Assembly: GCA_035510605.1 (NCBI GenBank)
Contig: DATKGW010000015.1
Span: 1-35,650, forward strand
DNA: 35,650 bases
Source of the DNA: DATKGW01 sp035510605
Lineage (GTDB): Bacteria > Patescibacteriota > Saccharimonadia > Saccharimonadales > CAIOMD01
Reading direction: 5' to 3'
Numbering within the stretch: position 1 is the stretch's first letter; each line of letters begins with the position of its first letter. Below, in pieces: positions 1 to 6,391 of the stretch. A model generated the notes under the pieces. It made no database searches and had not been told where the DNA came from. It was given only the letters and a program-made list of their open reading frames with translations. Position numbers and translations under genes: made by a program.

Positions 1-257
1 ATATTAATAGTGCCATCACTGTTGGCATCGCCTTGGGCATGGGTGGCAGTGGTTCTGCCCCAGTTGGTAGCTAGAATAGATAAATCAGTGACATTGACTA
101 CGCTATCAGAGTTAAAGTCGGCTGTCAGGGTAGTGGCAGCACGGCTAAATATAAATAGGTATGAGCCAACAGCCGCAAAAATGAGGATTAGGCCAATAAC
201 TAACAATCGTGGAACAAACCGGCGATGTAGCCAGGCACTGCCGTGTCTTCGGTTCAT
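1..257 (-). CDS. Membrane-anchored dockerin protein (partial, 3' end outside window)
   Basis: The first 85 codons are visible. They give a basic N-terminus, one hydrophobic segment at about residues 15-37 ending in S-R-A-A, and then directly a dockerin-type calcium-binding repeat (D-x-N-x-D...V-N-V-T-D-L-S-I-L) with the second repeat beginning at the window edge. Unlike the gene before it, no cohesin-like or FN3 domain lies between anchor and dockerin in the visible part. Its ATG overlaps the TAA of the preceding gene by one base (TAATG), so translational coupling is likely. The anchor closely resembles that of the preceding protein (F-A-A-x-G-x-Y-x-F-x-x-S-R-A-A), which points to paralogy and the same export route. 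Dockerins are known to bind cohesins; a cohesin-like partner is encoded immediately upstream. The full length and C-terminal domains cannot be judged. Confidence 0.8.
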   Translation of the reverse strand, partial: MNRRHGSAWLHRRFVPRLLVIGLILIFAAVGSYLFIFSRAATTLTADFNSDSVVNVTDLSILATNWGRTTATHAQGDANSDGTIN

Positions 258-1255
258 TATGTGCCCCAGTTGGCAGCCAAAATCGACAAGTCATAAACAT
301 TAACTACGCCATCACCATTAAGATCACCTTGAGCCCTTGTCATGGCTGTCTTCCCGTAGTTGGTAGCTAAAATACTTAAATCAGTAACGTTGACATGGCC
401 ATCGCCATTAACATCACCACTTTGCGACACTGTGCTAAAAGAGCTGGCCGAAGATTGGGCAGATGTATTATTAGCAACATCATAAGCAGCAACCGTATAA
501 GAGTAGCTTGTGCCTGCACTAAGGCCGGTATCGGCATAGCTATTGGTTACACTTGTGCCAACTTGTGTGCCGTTGCGGTAAACCTTGTAGCCGGTCACTC
601 CGACATTGTCAGAGGAAGCCGTCCAAGCAATATTAATTGAGCTTATAGTATGAGATGCCATACTGAGGCTTGTTGGCACGGTTGGTGCTTGCTTGTCGGC
701 AATCGTATAGCTGCCACCGGTTGAAGTACCTAAAATATTGGTTGTATCAGAGGCTCGAATTATAGCTGAAGTGCCAGCAAAACTTACTGCGGCCGTCCCG
801 ACACCAATAGTATTAAAGGTCACCGTAGCTACAGTTTGCGAACCAGTTACAGTGGACGATGACGCCACTCCTATTTTGACTGTACCGCTGCCACCAGTTG
901 CTTGACCAACTAAGCTAAAAGAACCAGCGCCGGTATTAATGCTGACGTATTGTAATTTAGCTTGATCATATGTAAGGTCGGCTTCTATGGCATTAACTGA
1001 TTCGGTGCTGCTATTTTCTTGTATCGTAATGGTAAGCGTTGAGCCAAGGCTGGGTGACGAACTGGCAGGCGATAATGTAAAAGTAGCATTGCCAGCCGCT
1101 CGGCTAACCACAAAAATATATGCACCGATAGCTGCAAAAATAACTATAAATAGTGCTGCAGCAAATATTCTAGGACGATTTTTATTGATTTTAATAGAGG
1201 TTAGTTTTTTGGGTTTATGCGTTTTATCGACAAGTTGCTGCTCATGTTTGGTCAT
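257..1255 (-). CDS. Exported cohesin-like / FN3 / dockerin protein
   Basis: This 332-residue protein has a charged cytoplasmic N-terminus (1-29) and a hydrophobic anchor or signal (30-50) ending S-R-A-A. A cohesin-like beta-sandwich follows at about 55-186 (L-S-P-A-S start, L-T-Y-D-x-x-x-L-Q-Y, then V-A-T-V-T-F). A fibronectin type III domain spans about 190-277 (A-P-T-V-P-T-S-L start, Y-x-V-Y-R-N-G, Y-x-Y-T-V-A-A-Y-D). A complete two-repeat dockerin fills 280-332, with D-V-N-G-D-G and D-L-N-G-D-G calcium loops, each followed by V-N-V-x-D-L-S-I-L. Carrying both a cohesin-like module and a dockerin on one chain could allow chain-like assembly on the cell surface, which is inference. A strong Shine-Dalgarno (AGGAGG at about 1261-1267, read on the minus strand) supports the start. 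It lies 16 bp after the upstream cohesin gene and overlaps the downstream dockerin gene. Confidence 0.85.
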   Translation of the reverse strand: MTKHEQQLVDKTHKPKKLTSIKINKNRPRIFAAALFIVIFAAIGAYIFVVSRAAGNATFTLSPASSSPSLGSTLTITIQENSSTESVNAIEADLTYDQAKLQYVSINTGAGSFSLVGQATGGSGTVKIGVASSSTVTGSQTVATVTFNTIGVGTAAVSFAGTSAIIRASDTTNILGTSTGGSYTIADKQAPTVPTSLSMASHTISSINIAWTASSDNVGVTGYKVYRNGTQVGTSVTNSYADTGLSAGTSYSYTVAAYDVANNTSAQSSASSFSTVSQSGDVNGDGHVNVTDLSILATNYGKTAMTRAQGDLNGDGVVNVYDLSILAANWGT

Positions 1256-1271
1256 GTTTTACCTCCTCGGC

Positions 1272-2468
1272 TTATATCCCGCTACTTGGTGGCTGGATAT
1301 TTGTTTGATTCGTGGAATCAGATGGGCCATAAACTGCCCCAACTGTCGTAGGAGTGCTTGTAGCCGATTTAGGAGTATCCCCCGTAATTATCCCAGGTGT
1401 TACATCCGCCCCGGTACTTCCATAATTTTGGGGATGTGGACCAAATCGTTTCCACAGAATAAATCCGGCTAGCAATAGTATGACAAATATAGCTAAACTT
1501 ATTAATATGATCTTGGTAGATGATGTTTTACTTTTTGCGACTTTTACTGCAAATTGTTGGACAGTCGATGATGACACACCTTTAACGTCAATGAACGAAG
1601 AATTTGTTTTTCCATTTATTACAGCCTTAACCGTATGTTTACCTAAAGTAATATTAGTAAAGCTGGCCGTGCCTGTAGCATCAGTAACAGTGCTTTGACC
1701 AGTATCTAAAGTTACTTTTATACCCTTAAGTGGGATGTTGTTAGAGTCGACCACTTTAATCGCCACTAGATAACCGGTAGAAGATGTGGTAGTTGGTTGA
1801 GTAGCAGCACTAGATGTTGAAGCAGTGGTAGTATTTGAAGGTGTTGAGGTTGTGGTTTTTGCAGTAGAAGTAGAAGTTGTAGTTGTTTTTGATGTCGGAG
1901 TGGGTGTCGGAGTGGGTGTTGGAGTGGGTGTCGGAGTGGTCGGGTTCACTAACGTATAACTACCAGCAGCTGTTGCGCCATTCCAAATATTTTGAGCTCC
2001 GGATTGTGTAATAATAGCCGAGCCTGTTGACCCACTTGAACAACCGTTACTACCACTAACAAATGTTACAGTAGCAGTACCAGCAGACAACACTTTAAAG
2101 CTCACGGTTGCAATAGTTTGATCATTAGTTAGAGCTGTGGCAAGTTTGCTGGCCACAACACATACCAAGCCGCTACCACCGTTATTCTGAGGACTAAAAT
2201 CAAAACTACTAGAGACGGTTGAGCTAACATATTGCAATTGGCTAGGATTATAAGCTATGTCAGATTCAACGGTATTTATCCCAGTTGTACCACTATTTTC
2301 ATGAATAGCCACACTAAATGTGTTGCCGTTAGTATAGCTTCCGGACGCCGGTGAAAGTGACATCGTGGCTGTACCTGCCGCGGATATCAAGCCGGAATAT
2401 AACCAGACTAGACCGCAAGACATTATAATTGCCGATAAACTGCGTATTGAGATATGGTGTTGTTTCAT
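1272..2468 (-). CDS. Surface protein: cohesin-like domain, Thr/Pro linker, C-terminal membrane anchor
   Basis: Read from the ATG at 2468 this is 398 residues. In order: a signal peptide (1-31, hydrophobic core then S-A-A), a cohesin-like domain at about 34-174 (M-S-L-S-P-A-S-G, I-A-Y-N-P-S-Q-L-Q-Y, I-A-T-V-S-F), and a low-complexity linker at about 176-230 of (T-P)n, then Thr/Ser. A small beta domain resembling carboxypeptidase-regulatory or Ig-like folds follows at about 233-310 (G-x-x-V-x-L-D-T-G, T-D-A-T-G-T-A-S-F). A transmembrane helix (about 318-339) and a polar tail end the protein. This is the layout expected of a surface scaffold held in the membrane. Upstream in-frame starts exist (ATG 2498, ATG 2510, TTG 2531); none has a well-placed ribosome site, and 2468 was chosen because it begins a clean signal peptide. 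First gene of the three-gene set. Confidence 0.75.
   Translation of the reverse strand: MKQHHISIRSLSAIIMSCGLVWLYSGLISAAGTATMSLSPASGSYTNGNTFSVAIHENSGTTGINTVESDIAYNPSQLQYVSSTVSSSFDFSPQNNGGSGLVCVVASKLATALTNDQTIATVSFKVLSAGTATVTFVSGSNGCSSGSTGSAIITQSGAQNIWNGATAAGSYTLVNPTTPTPTPTPTPTPTPTSKTTTTSTSTAKTTTSTPSNTTTASTSSAATQPTTTSSTGYLVAIKVVDSNNIPLKGIKVTLDTGQSTVTDATGTASFTNITLGKHTVKAVINGKTNSSFIDVKGVSSSTVQQFAVKVAKSKTSSTKIILISLAIFVILLLAGFILWKRFGPHPQNYGSTGADVTPGIITGDTPKSATSTPTTVGAVYGPSDSTNQTNIQPPSSGI
1893..1940 (-). repeat. 12-bp tandem repeat, four units, encoding the Thr-Pro linker
   Basis: Four consecutive 12-bp units (plus strand TGTCGGAGTGGG and close variants) begin at 1893, 1905, 1917 and 1929. On the coding strand each encodes two Thr-Pro pairs in the linker of the cohesin-like surface protein. 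Such a tract can change copy number by slippage and so alter linker length. Confidence 0.85.
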
Positions 2469-2594
2469 ATTTTTTATGCTTATTGTTTTATTATACATAC
2501 TGATTATCATAAGTTCACTATATTTTTGCAAATTTTATTTAAGCTTCCTCAATATAATTAATTAAAATTTTATATTAATCAAGAGTATTACTGA

Positions 2595-2600
2595 TACAAT
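2595..2600 (+). promoter_or_regulatory. Candidate -10 element for pth
   Basis: TACAAT lies 11 bp before the pth ATG, so a transcript starting about 7 bp after it would have only a roughly 5-base leader. No convincing -35 hexamer is visible and there is no Shine-Dalgarno, so this is a weak call. Confidence 0.3.
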
Positions 2601-2611
2601 AAATATCAATT

Positions 2612-3253
2612 ATGGGGTTGTTTGTAAAAAAACCGATTGAGCTTAGGCGCAATTTGCCTTATACCGTTGCAATTGCCACCAACACTAAATTAATTATCGG
2701 TTTAGGTAACCCCGGCAAACAATATGTTCTATCCAGGCATAATCTCGGCTTTATGGCCGTAGACCGGTTCGCCCTAGATAATGAGTTCGAGCCCTGGCAG
2801 AAAAGCAAGAAATTTAAGGGTTTGGTGGCGGAAAAAACTCTTGGGTCAACCCGCGTTATATTATTAAAACCGGATACATTTATGAATTTAAGTGGGGAAG
2901 CGGCTCTGGCTTTGTCGAGCTTTTACCATATAGACATTGCAGATACAGTTGCCGTTTACGACGAGTTGAGCATCCCTTTCGGCCAAATCCGCAGCCGTAT
3001 TGGCGGACAAGCGGCTGGCCACAACGGTGTTAAGTCGCTAATTGAACTACTCGGAGAAAATTTCGGCCGAGTACGTATTGGTATTAAAAATGAATTGTCT
3101 GAAAAAGCAGAAGCCACTGATTTTGTACTTAGCAATCTTATGAAATCTGAACAATCGGCATTAACAGATCTTTTGGGTGAAGTAAATGGTTTGTTGACCG
3201 AGTTTGTTTTTGGCAGTCAATTGCCCACAGATACTCGTCAATTGATTCATTAA
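2612..3253 (+). CDS. pth: Peptidyl-tRNA hydrolase
   Basis: Pth hydrolyses the ester bond of peptidyl-tRNAs released from stalled ribosomes and recycles the tRNA. The 213-residue product has the family core from about residue 26: K-L-I-I-G-L-G-N-P-G-K-Q-Y (N33 matching the substrate-binding Asn), R-H-N-L-G-F with H43 as the catalytic base, F-M-N-L-S-G, V-Y-D-E-L-S-I-P-F-G, and G-G-x-A-A-G-H-N-G-V-K-S. An unusual N-terminal extension of about 25 residues precedes the core. The only ATG upstream of the core is the one used here, and a -10-like TACAAT just before it favours that start. It is transcribed away from the cohesin/dockerin genes across an 80-140 bp divergent gap. Confidence 0.95.
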   Translation: MGLFVKKPIELRRNLPYTVAIATNTKLIIGLGNPGKQYVLSRHNLGFMAVDRFALDNEFEPWQKSKKFKGLVAEKTLGSTRVILLKPDTFMNLSGEAALALSSFYHIDIADTVAVYDELSIPFGQIRSRIGGQAAGHNGVKSLIELLGENFGRVRIGIKNELSEKAEATDFVLSNLMKSEQSALTDLLGEVNGLLTEFVFGSQLPTDTRQLIH

Positions 3254-3262
3254 TATATGTAA

Positions 3263-3553
3263 CAAAAAAGAGCCCACAGAGGGGGTGGGCACCGCTGTAG
3301 GCTCATTTCAGCCTTCAACCCTGGGAGATAAATCCCACGCTTACATTTTCCCACCTCTGTAATATCTCGAGGGGTTGAGCTGGGGGTTAAAGGCGTTAGT
3401 ATGTTTTAGAGCGCCTGTTTGCCTGACTAGGCCAGACTGGCGCGATTTGACACGTGGAGGGTAACAACGTGCGGTCCGCACGCTCTAAAACAATCTAACA
3501 AATGTTAGAATTTAGTGTAAGGTACATAAAAACGCTTTAACAAACGTTTACAG
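3263..3553 (-). ncRNA. Unidentified structured RNA with its own promoter and terminator
   Basis: The gene-free stretch after pth holds a G+C-richer block with nested complementarity, bounded on the minus strand by a near-consensus promoter and an intrinsic terminator. Paired segments (plus coordinates) include 3403-3413 with 3481-3491 (11 bp), 3468-3473 with 3477-3482, 3384-3394 with 3311-3321 (11 bp), 3350-3359 with 3277-3289 (10 bp with a 3-base bulge), 3333-3337 with 3322-3326, and 3310-3314 with 3299-3303. The 11-bp helix 3384-3394/3311-3321 holds a G-U wobble if the minus strand is the RNA but an A-C mismatch if the plus strand is, which supports the minus strand. I do not recognise it as tmRNA, RNase P RNA, SRP RNA or 6S RNA. 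No minus-strand gene follows closely, so it is more likely a free RNA than a leader. Confidence 0.6.
3264..3290 (-). terminator. Intrinsic terminator of the structured RNA
   Basis: On the minus strand GCCCAC and GTGGGC (plus positions 3285-3290 and 3272-3277) form a 6-bp GC-rich stem with a 7-base loop. It is followed at once by TC and six T (3264-3269). There is no U-tract in the plus direction. Confidence 0.7.
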
Positions 3554-3559
3554 TGCCAC

Positions 3560-3588
3560 ATATTAGCAGTTATTGGCTATTATGTCAA
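3560..3588 (-). promoter_or_regulatory. Sigma-70-type promoter of the structured RNA
   Basis: On the minus strand a perfect TTGACA (-35, plus positions 3583-3588) is followed after exactly 17 bp by TAATAT (-10, 3560-3565). Transcription would start near 3553 and run into the structured block. It is the best-matching promoter I found in the window. Confidence 0.7.
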
Positions 3589-3607
3589 TACTATTTTATA
3601 ATTATAA

Positions 3608-3885
3608 TGCTTATGCTACATTATAATAGATAGAAATAGAATATTTCCAGAAGCTCTAAAGAATATACCCCAGCCGCCAAGAGAACTATTTGTTGAGGGA
3701 GATCTAGCACCATTGCTCGAAAAGCCAATACTAGCGGTGATTGGTAGCCGTAAAGCCAAAACACTTACGGTAGAGCTGTCACTGAACGATTGGTAAGGGC
3801 TGTGTCTGCTTGTGGAGTAGTATTCAGTGATAGTAAAATCTTATCAGCCATTACTAAATCCCCAAACTTGCTTTTTATATATTAA
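3608..3885 (+). pseudogene. dprA: dprA remnant (DNA-processing protein A), frameshifted and truncated
   Basis: In one plus frame the segment from about 3635 to 3760 reads F-P-E-A-L-K-N-I-P-Q-P-P-R-E-L-F-V-E-G-D, then L-A-P-L-L-E-K-P-I-L-A-V-I-G-S-R-K-A. This matches the start of the DprA Rossmann core (I-P-x-P-P-x-x-L-F-x-x-G-D, then V-A-I-V-G-S-R-K-A). That frame runs to a TAA at 3794. The continuation expected in DprA (Y-G-R-x-V-T-x-x-L) appears in another frame from 3766 as Y-G-R-A-V-T-E-R-L-V-R-A-V and ends at TAA 3883. Nothing matches the rest of the domain (S-G-L-A-x-G-I-D onward), and no start codon is in phase with the first piece. DprA loads RecA on incoming single-stranded DNA during transformation. 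dprA directly before topA is a common bacterial gene order, so this is probably the native locus in decay. Boundaries are approximate. Confidence 0.75.
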
Positions 3886-3908
3886 GTGCGTAGTGTAATT
3901 AAACGATA

Positions 3909-3914
3909 TATAAT
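3909..3914 (+). promoter_or_regulatory. Candidate -10 element for topA
   Basis: A perfect TATAAT ends 12 bp before the topA ATG, implying a leader of only about 5 bases. No good -35 is visible at 16-18 bp, and there is no Shine-Dalgarno before topA. Confidence 0.4.
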
Positions 3915-3926
3915 GACGGCCTAAGT

Positions 3927-6224
3927 ATGAGTACTAAGCAAAACCTTGTAATTGTTGAATCACCGGCTAAAGCTAAAACTATTGAAAATTTTTTGGGCAA
4001 AGATTACAGCGTAAAAAGCAGTTTTGGCCATATCCGCGATTTACCTAAAAAAGGTTTAAGTATTGATAAAGAGAATAATTTTGAACCTCATTATGAAATC
4101 CCGAATGACAAAAAGAAAATTGTAAATGATCTTAAAAAGAGCGCCAAACTTGCCTCAATCGTCTGGCTGGCAAGTGATGAGGACCGCGAAGGTGAAGCTA
4201 TAGCTTGGCATTTAAGCAAAGCTTTACAGCTTCAACCGGATAAAACCAAACGTATTGTATTTCATGAGATAACTGAGTCGGCAATAAAAAATGCTATTCT
4301 CAACCCACGCTCGATTGATATTGCACTTGTTAATGCCCAGCAAGCTAGGCGAGTTTTAGACCGATTGGTGGGTTATGAGTTATCTCCCATACTCTGGAAA
4401 AAAGTCAAACCGGGTCTTAGCGCTGGCCGAGTACAGTCTGTCGCCGTACGGCTAATTGTAGATCGAGAACGTGAAATACGTAGTTTTCAACCAGAGGTAA
4501 ATTTTAAAGTAACGGCTGAGCTGGAGCAAAACGGACAAGTATTTACGGCTGAATTAAACCAACGTTTAGCGGATGAAGCTGCAGCCAAGCAATTTTTAGA
4601 AGCTTGCAAACAGGTACAATTAACAGTTTTAGATATCACCGATAAACCAAGTGTACGTAACCCGTCGGCACCATTTACCACATCCACTCTCCAGCAAGAA
4701 GCTGCCCGCAAATTAGGCTTCAGCGTTAAACAAACCATGGCTTTAGCCCAACGTTTATACGAAAGAGGCTATATAACTTATATGCGTACCGATAGTACCA
4801 ATTTATCAGGTTTGGCATTGTCAGCTACTGCCAATTATATTAAAAATAACTTCGGTGATAAGTACTATCAAAGCCGCAAATATCGTACTAAAAATGCTTC
4901 AGCTCAAGAGGCTCATGAAGCCATCAGACCAACTATCATTAAATCTCTAAATGCTGGAGAAAATATTAATGAGCAGAAATTATATCAATTAATCTGGCGA
5001 CGAATGGTAGCCAGCCAAATGACCGCTGCTAAAACCTTACGCACAGAAGTAACGATAGCCATCAGCAACCAGCCGGAATGTTTTATAGCTCAGGGCGAGG
5101 TGCTTCAATTTGACGGTTATTTAACAGTTTACGGCGGCAACAAGGATGACTCCATCCTGCCTACGCTCAAAATTAAAGACCATCCCAATTTAAAAAATAT
5201 TCTGGCCTGTCAAACTTTTAGCCGCCCGCCGGCCAGATATTCCGAAGCCAGTCTAGTCAAAGCGCTAGAGGATCTGGGTATTGGCCGCCCAAGCACTTAC
5301 GCACCAACAATCGGAACCATTCAAAGCCGAGGCTATGTCGAAAAATCCAATCTTGAGGGTGAGGAAAGAAAAATTATTGCCTACAGTTTGGCTGATAACA
5401 ATATTACTAGAAAAGAACAAACAGAGAGTTTTGGAGGTGATAAAAATAAATTACTACCTACACATTTTGCCGAAGTTACCACTGATTTTTTGGTTAAATA
5501 TTTTAAATCTATAGTCGATACCGGTTTTACGGCCACTGTGGAAAAACAACTAGACGAAATTGCCGAAGGCAAATTGATATGGCAAAATGCCATAAAAACC
5601 TTCTATAATCAATTTCACCCCTTAATTACTAAAGCCGCCGATGCCAGCAGGCAAGAAACATCCCAAGCTCGATTACTTGGGCCAGATCCTAAAAACGGTG
5701 AACCTATTTATGCTCGTTTTGGGCGCTATGGGCCAATGTTGCAACGTGGCGAAGTAGAAGGTAAAACCGAGAAACCTGACTTTGCGCCTCTGCCAAGCGG
5801 CGTCCGCCTAGAAGCGGTCACCCTAGAACAAGCTATAAACATGTTTAGTTTACCTCGAATGGTTGGTAAAACCGAAGAGGGTCAAGAAATCAAAGCCAAT
5901 ATCGGGCGCTTCGGCCCGTATATTCAAGTAGATAAGATTTTCGTCTCAATAAAACCGCTAGATCCATTCAGCATATCTGAGACAGAAGCTCGACAGTTAT
6001 ATAAAAATAAACTGGAGATAACTGCCAAACGTAATATTAAAAAATTTGAAAATTCTAATATTCAAATACTCAGAGGCCCTTATGGCCCATATGTTACAGA
6101 TGGTACAAAGAATGCCCGTATCCCCAAGAACACTAAACCCGAATCGTTGAATCAGAAACAGGCTGAAGAGCTACTATCAAAAGCCAAAACAGCTAAAAAA
6201 CGTACTGTCCGCCGGCATAAATAA
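3927..6224 (+). CDS. topA: DNA topoisomerase I (type IA)
   Basis: This enzyme relaxes negative supercoils by passing one strand through a transient tyrosine-linked break. The 765-residue product has an N-terminal Toprim domain (V-I-V-E-S-P-A-K-A-K-T with E11, and the metal-binding D84-x-D86-x-E88 in S-D-E-D-R-E-G-E). The catalytic domain carries the active-site tyrosine Y285 in G-Y-I-T-Y-M-R-T-D-S. After about residue 575 come three short C-terminal repeats (R-F-G-R-Y-G-P-M, N-I-G-R-F-G-P-Y-I and L-R-G-P-Y-G-P-Y-V, the last followed by R-I-P-K). The tail is basic. The Cys4 zinc fingers of E. coli TopA are absent; in many bacteria these small repeats replace them. It follows the dprA remnant and precedes a sigma-4/HARE gene on the same strand. 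Confidence 0.97.
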   Translation: MSTKQNLVIVESPAKAKTIENFLGKDYSVKSSFGHIRDLPKKGLSIDKENNFEPHYEIPNDKKKIVNDLKKSAKLASIVWLASDEDREGEAIAWHLSKALQLQPDKTKRIVFHEITESAIKNAILNPRSIDIALVNAQQARRVLDRLVGYELSPILWKKVKPGLSAGRVQSVAVRLIVDREREIRSFQPEVNFKVTAELEQNGQVFTAELNQRLADEAAAKQFLEACKQVQLTVLDITDKPSVRNPSAPFTTSTLQQEAARKLGFSVKQTMALAQRLYERGYITYMRTDSTNLSGLALSATANYIKNNFGDKYYQSRKYRTKNASAQEAHEAIRPTIIKSLNAGENINEQKLYQLIWRRMVASQMTAAKTLRTEVTIAISNQPECFIAQGEVLQFDGYLTVYGGNKDDSILPTLKIKDHPNLKNILACQTFSRPPARYSEASLVKALEDLGIGRPSTYAPTIGTIQSRGYVEKSNLEGEERKIIAYSLADNNITRKEQTESFGGDKNKLLPTHFAEVTTDFLVKYFKSIVDTGFTATVEKQLDEIAEGKLIWQNAIKTFYNQFHPLITKAADASRQETSQARLLGPDPKNGEPIYARFGRYGPMLQRGEVEGKTEKPDFAPLPSGVRLEAVTLEQAINMFSLPRMVGKTEEGQEIKANIGRFGPYIQVDKIFVSIKPLDPFSISETEARQLYKNKLEITAKRNIKKFENSNIQILRGPYGPYVTDGTKNARIPKNTKPESLNQKQAEELLSKAKTAKKRTVRRHK

Positions 6225-6323
6225 TCTTGCAAAAACGCTTAAGCTAGTATCTAGAAGCTTGTCATGCGTTATTTATGCAGATGTGTCTATTTTGTGATAC
6301 AATATCTATAGAGAAACATATAA

Positions 6324-6352
6324 TTGACTTAATATTATAAATGTTATATTAT
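6324..6352 (+). promoter_or_regulatory. Candidate promoter of the sigma-4/HARE gene
   Basis: TTGACT (6324-6329), a 17-bp spacer and TATTAT (6347-6352) predict a start near 6359. A good ribosome site (AAGGAGAG, 6377-6384) follows, 7 bp before the ATG at 6392. A second -10-like TACAAT lies at 6297-6302. Confidence 0.5.
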
Positions 6353-6391
6353 ATAAAAATAATCATGGAGTAAATTAAGGAGAGCAATCTT

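Noticed and set aside
987..1472. 161-codon plus-strand open frame over the cohesin genes
   Set aside because: It lies opposite two clear coding genes, spans their junction and has no family features; it is a shadow frame. The same applies to other long antisense frames, for example 6349-6732 and 8991-9332.
3281..3300. T-box-like GGGTGGGCACCGC on the plus strand
   Set aside because: No plus-strand intrinsic terminator or tRNA-synthetase/amino-acid gene follows, and the promoter, terminator and wobble evidence place the RNA on the minus strand.
3403..3491. Resemblance of GTTTTAGAGC to a type II CRISPR repeat or tracrRNA anti-repeat
   Set aside because: Only one inverted pair exists, with no spaced repeats and no cas gene in the window; the match is about ten bases.
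3263..3553. tmRNA, RNase P RNA, SRP RNA or 6S RNA as the identity of the structured RNA
   Set aside because: The tRNA-like ends and tag frame, the GAGGAAAGUCC core, the GGAAG/GCAGCA apical loop, and a continuous rod fold were each looked for and not found.
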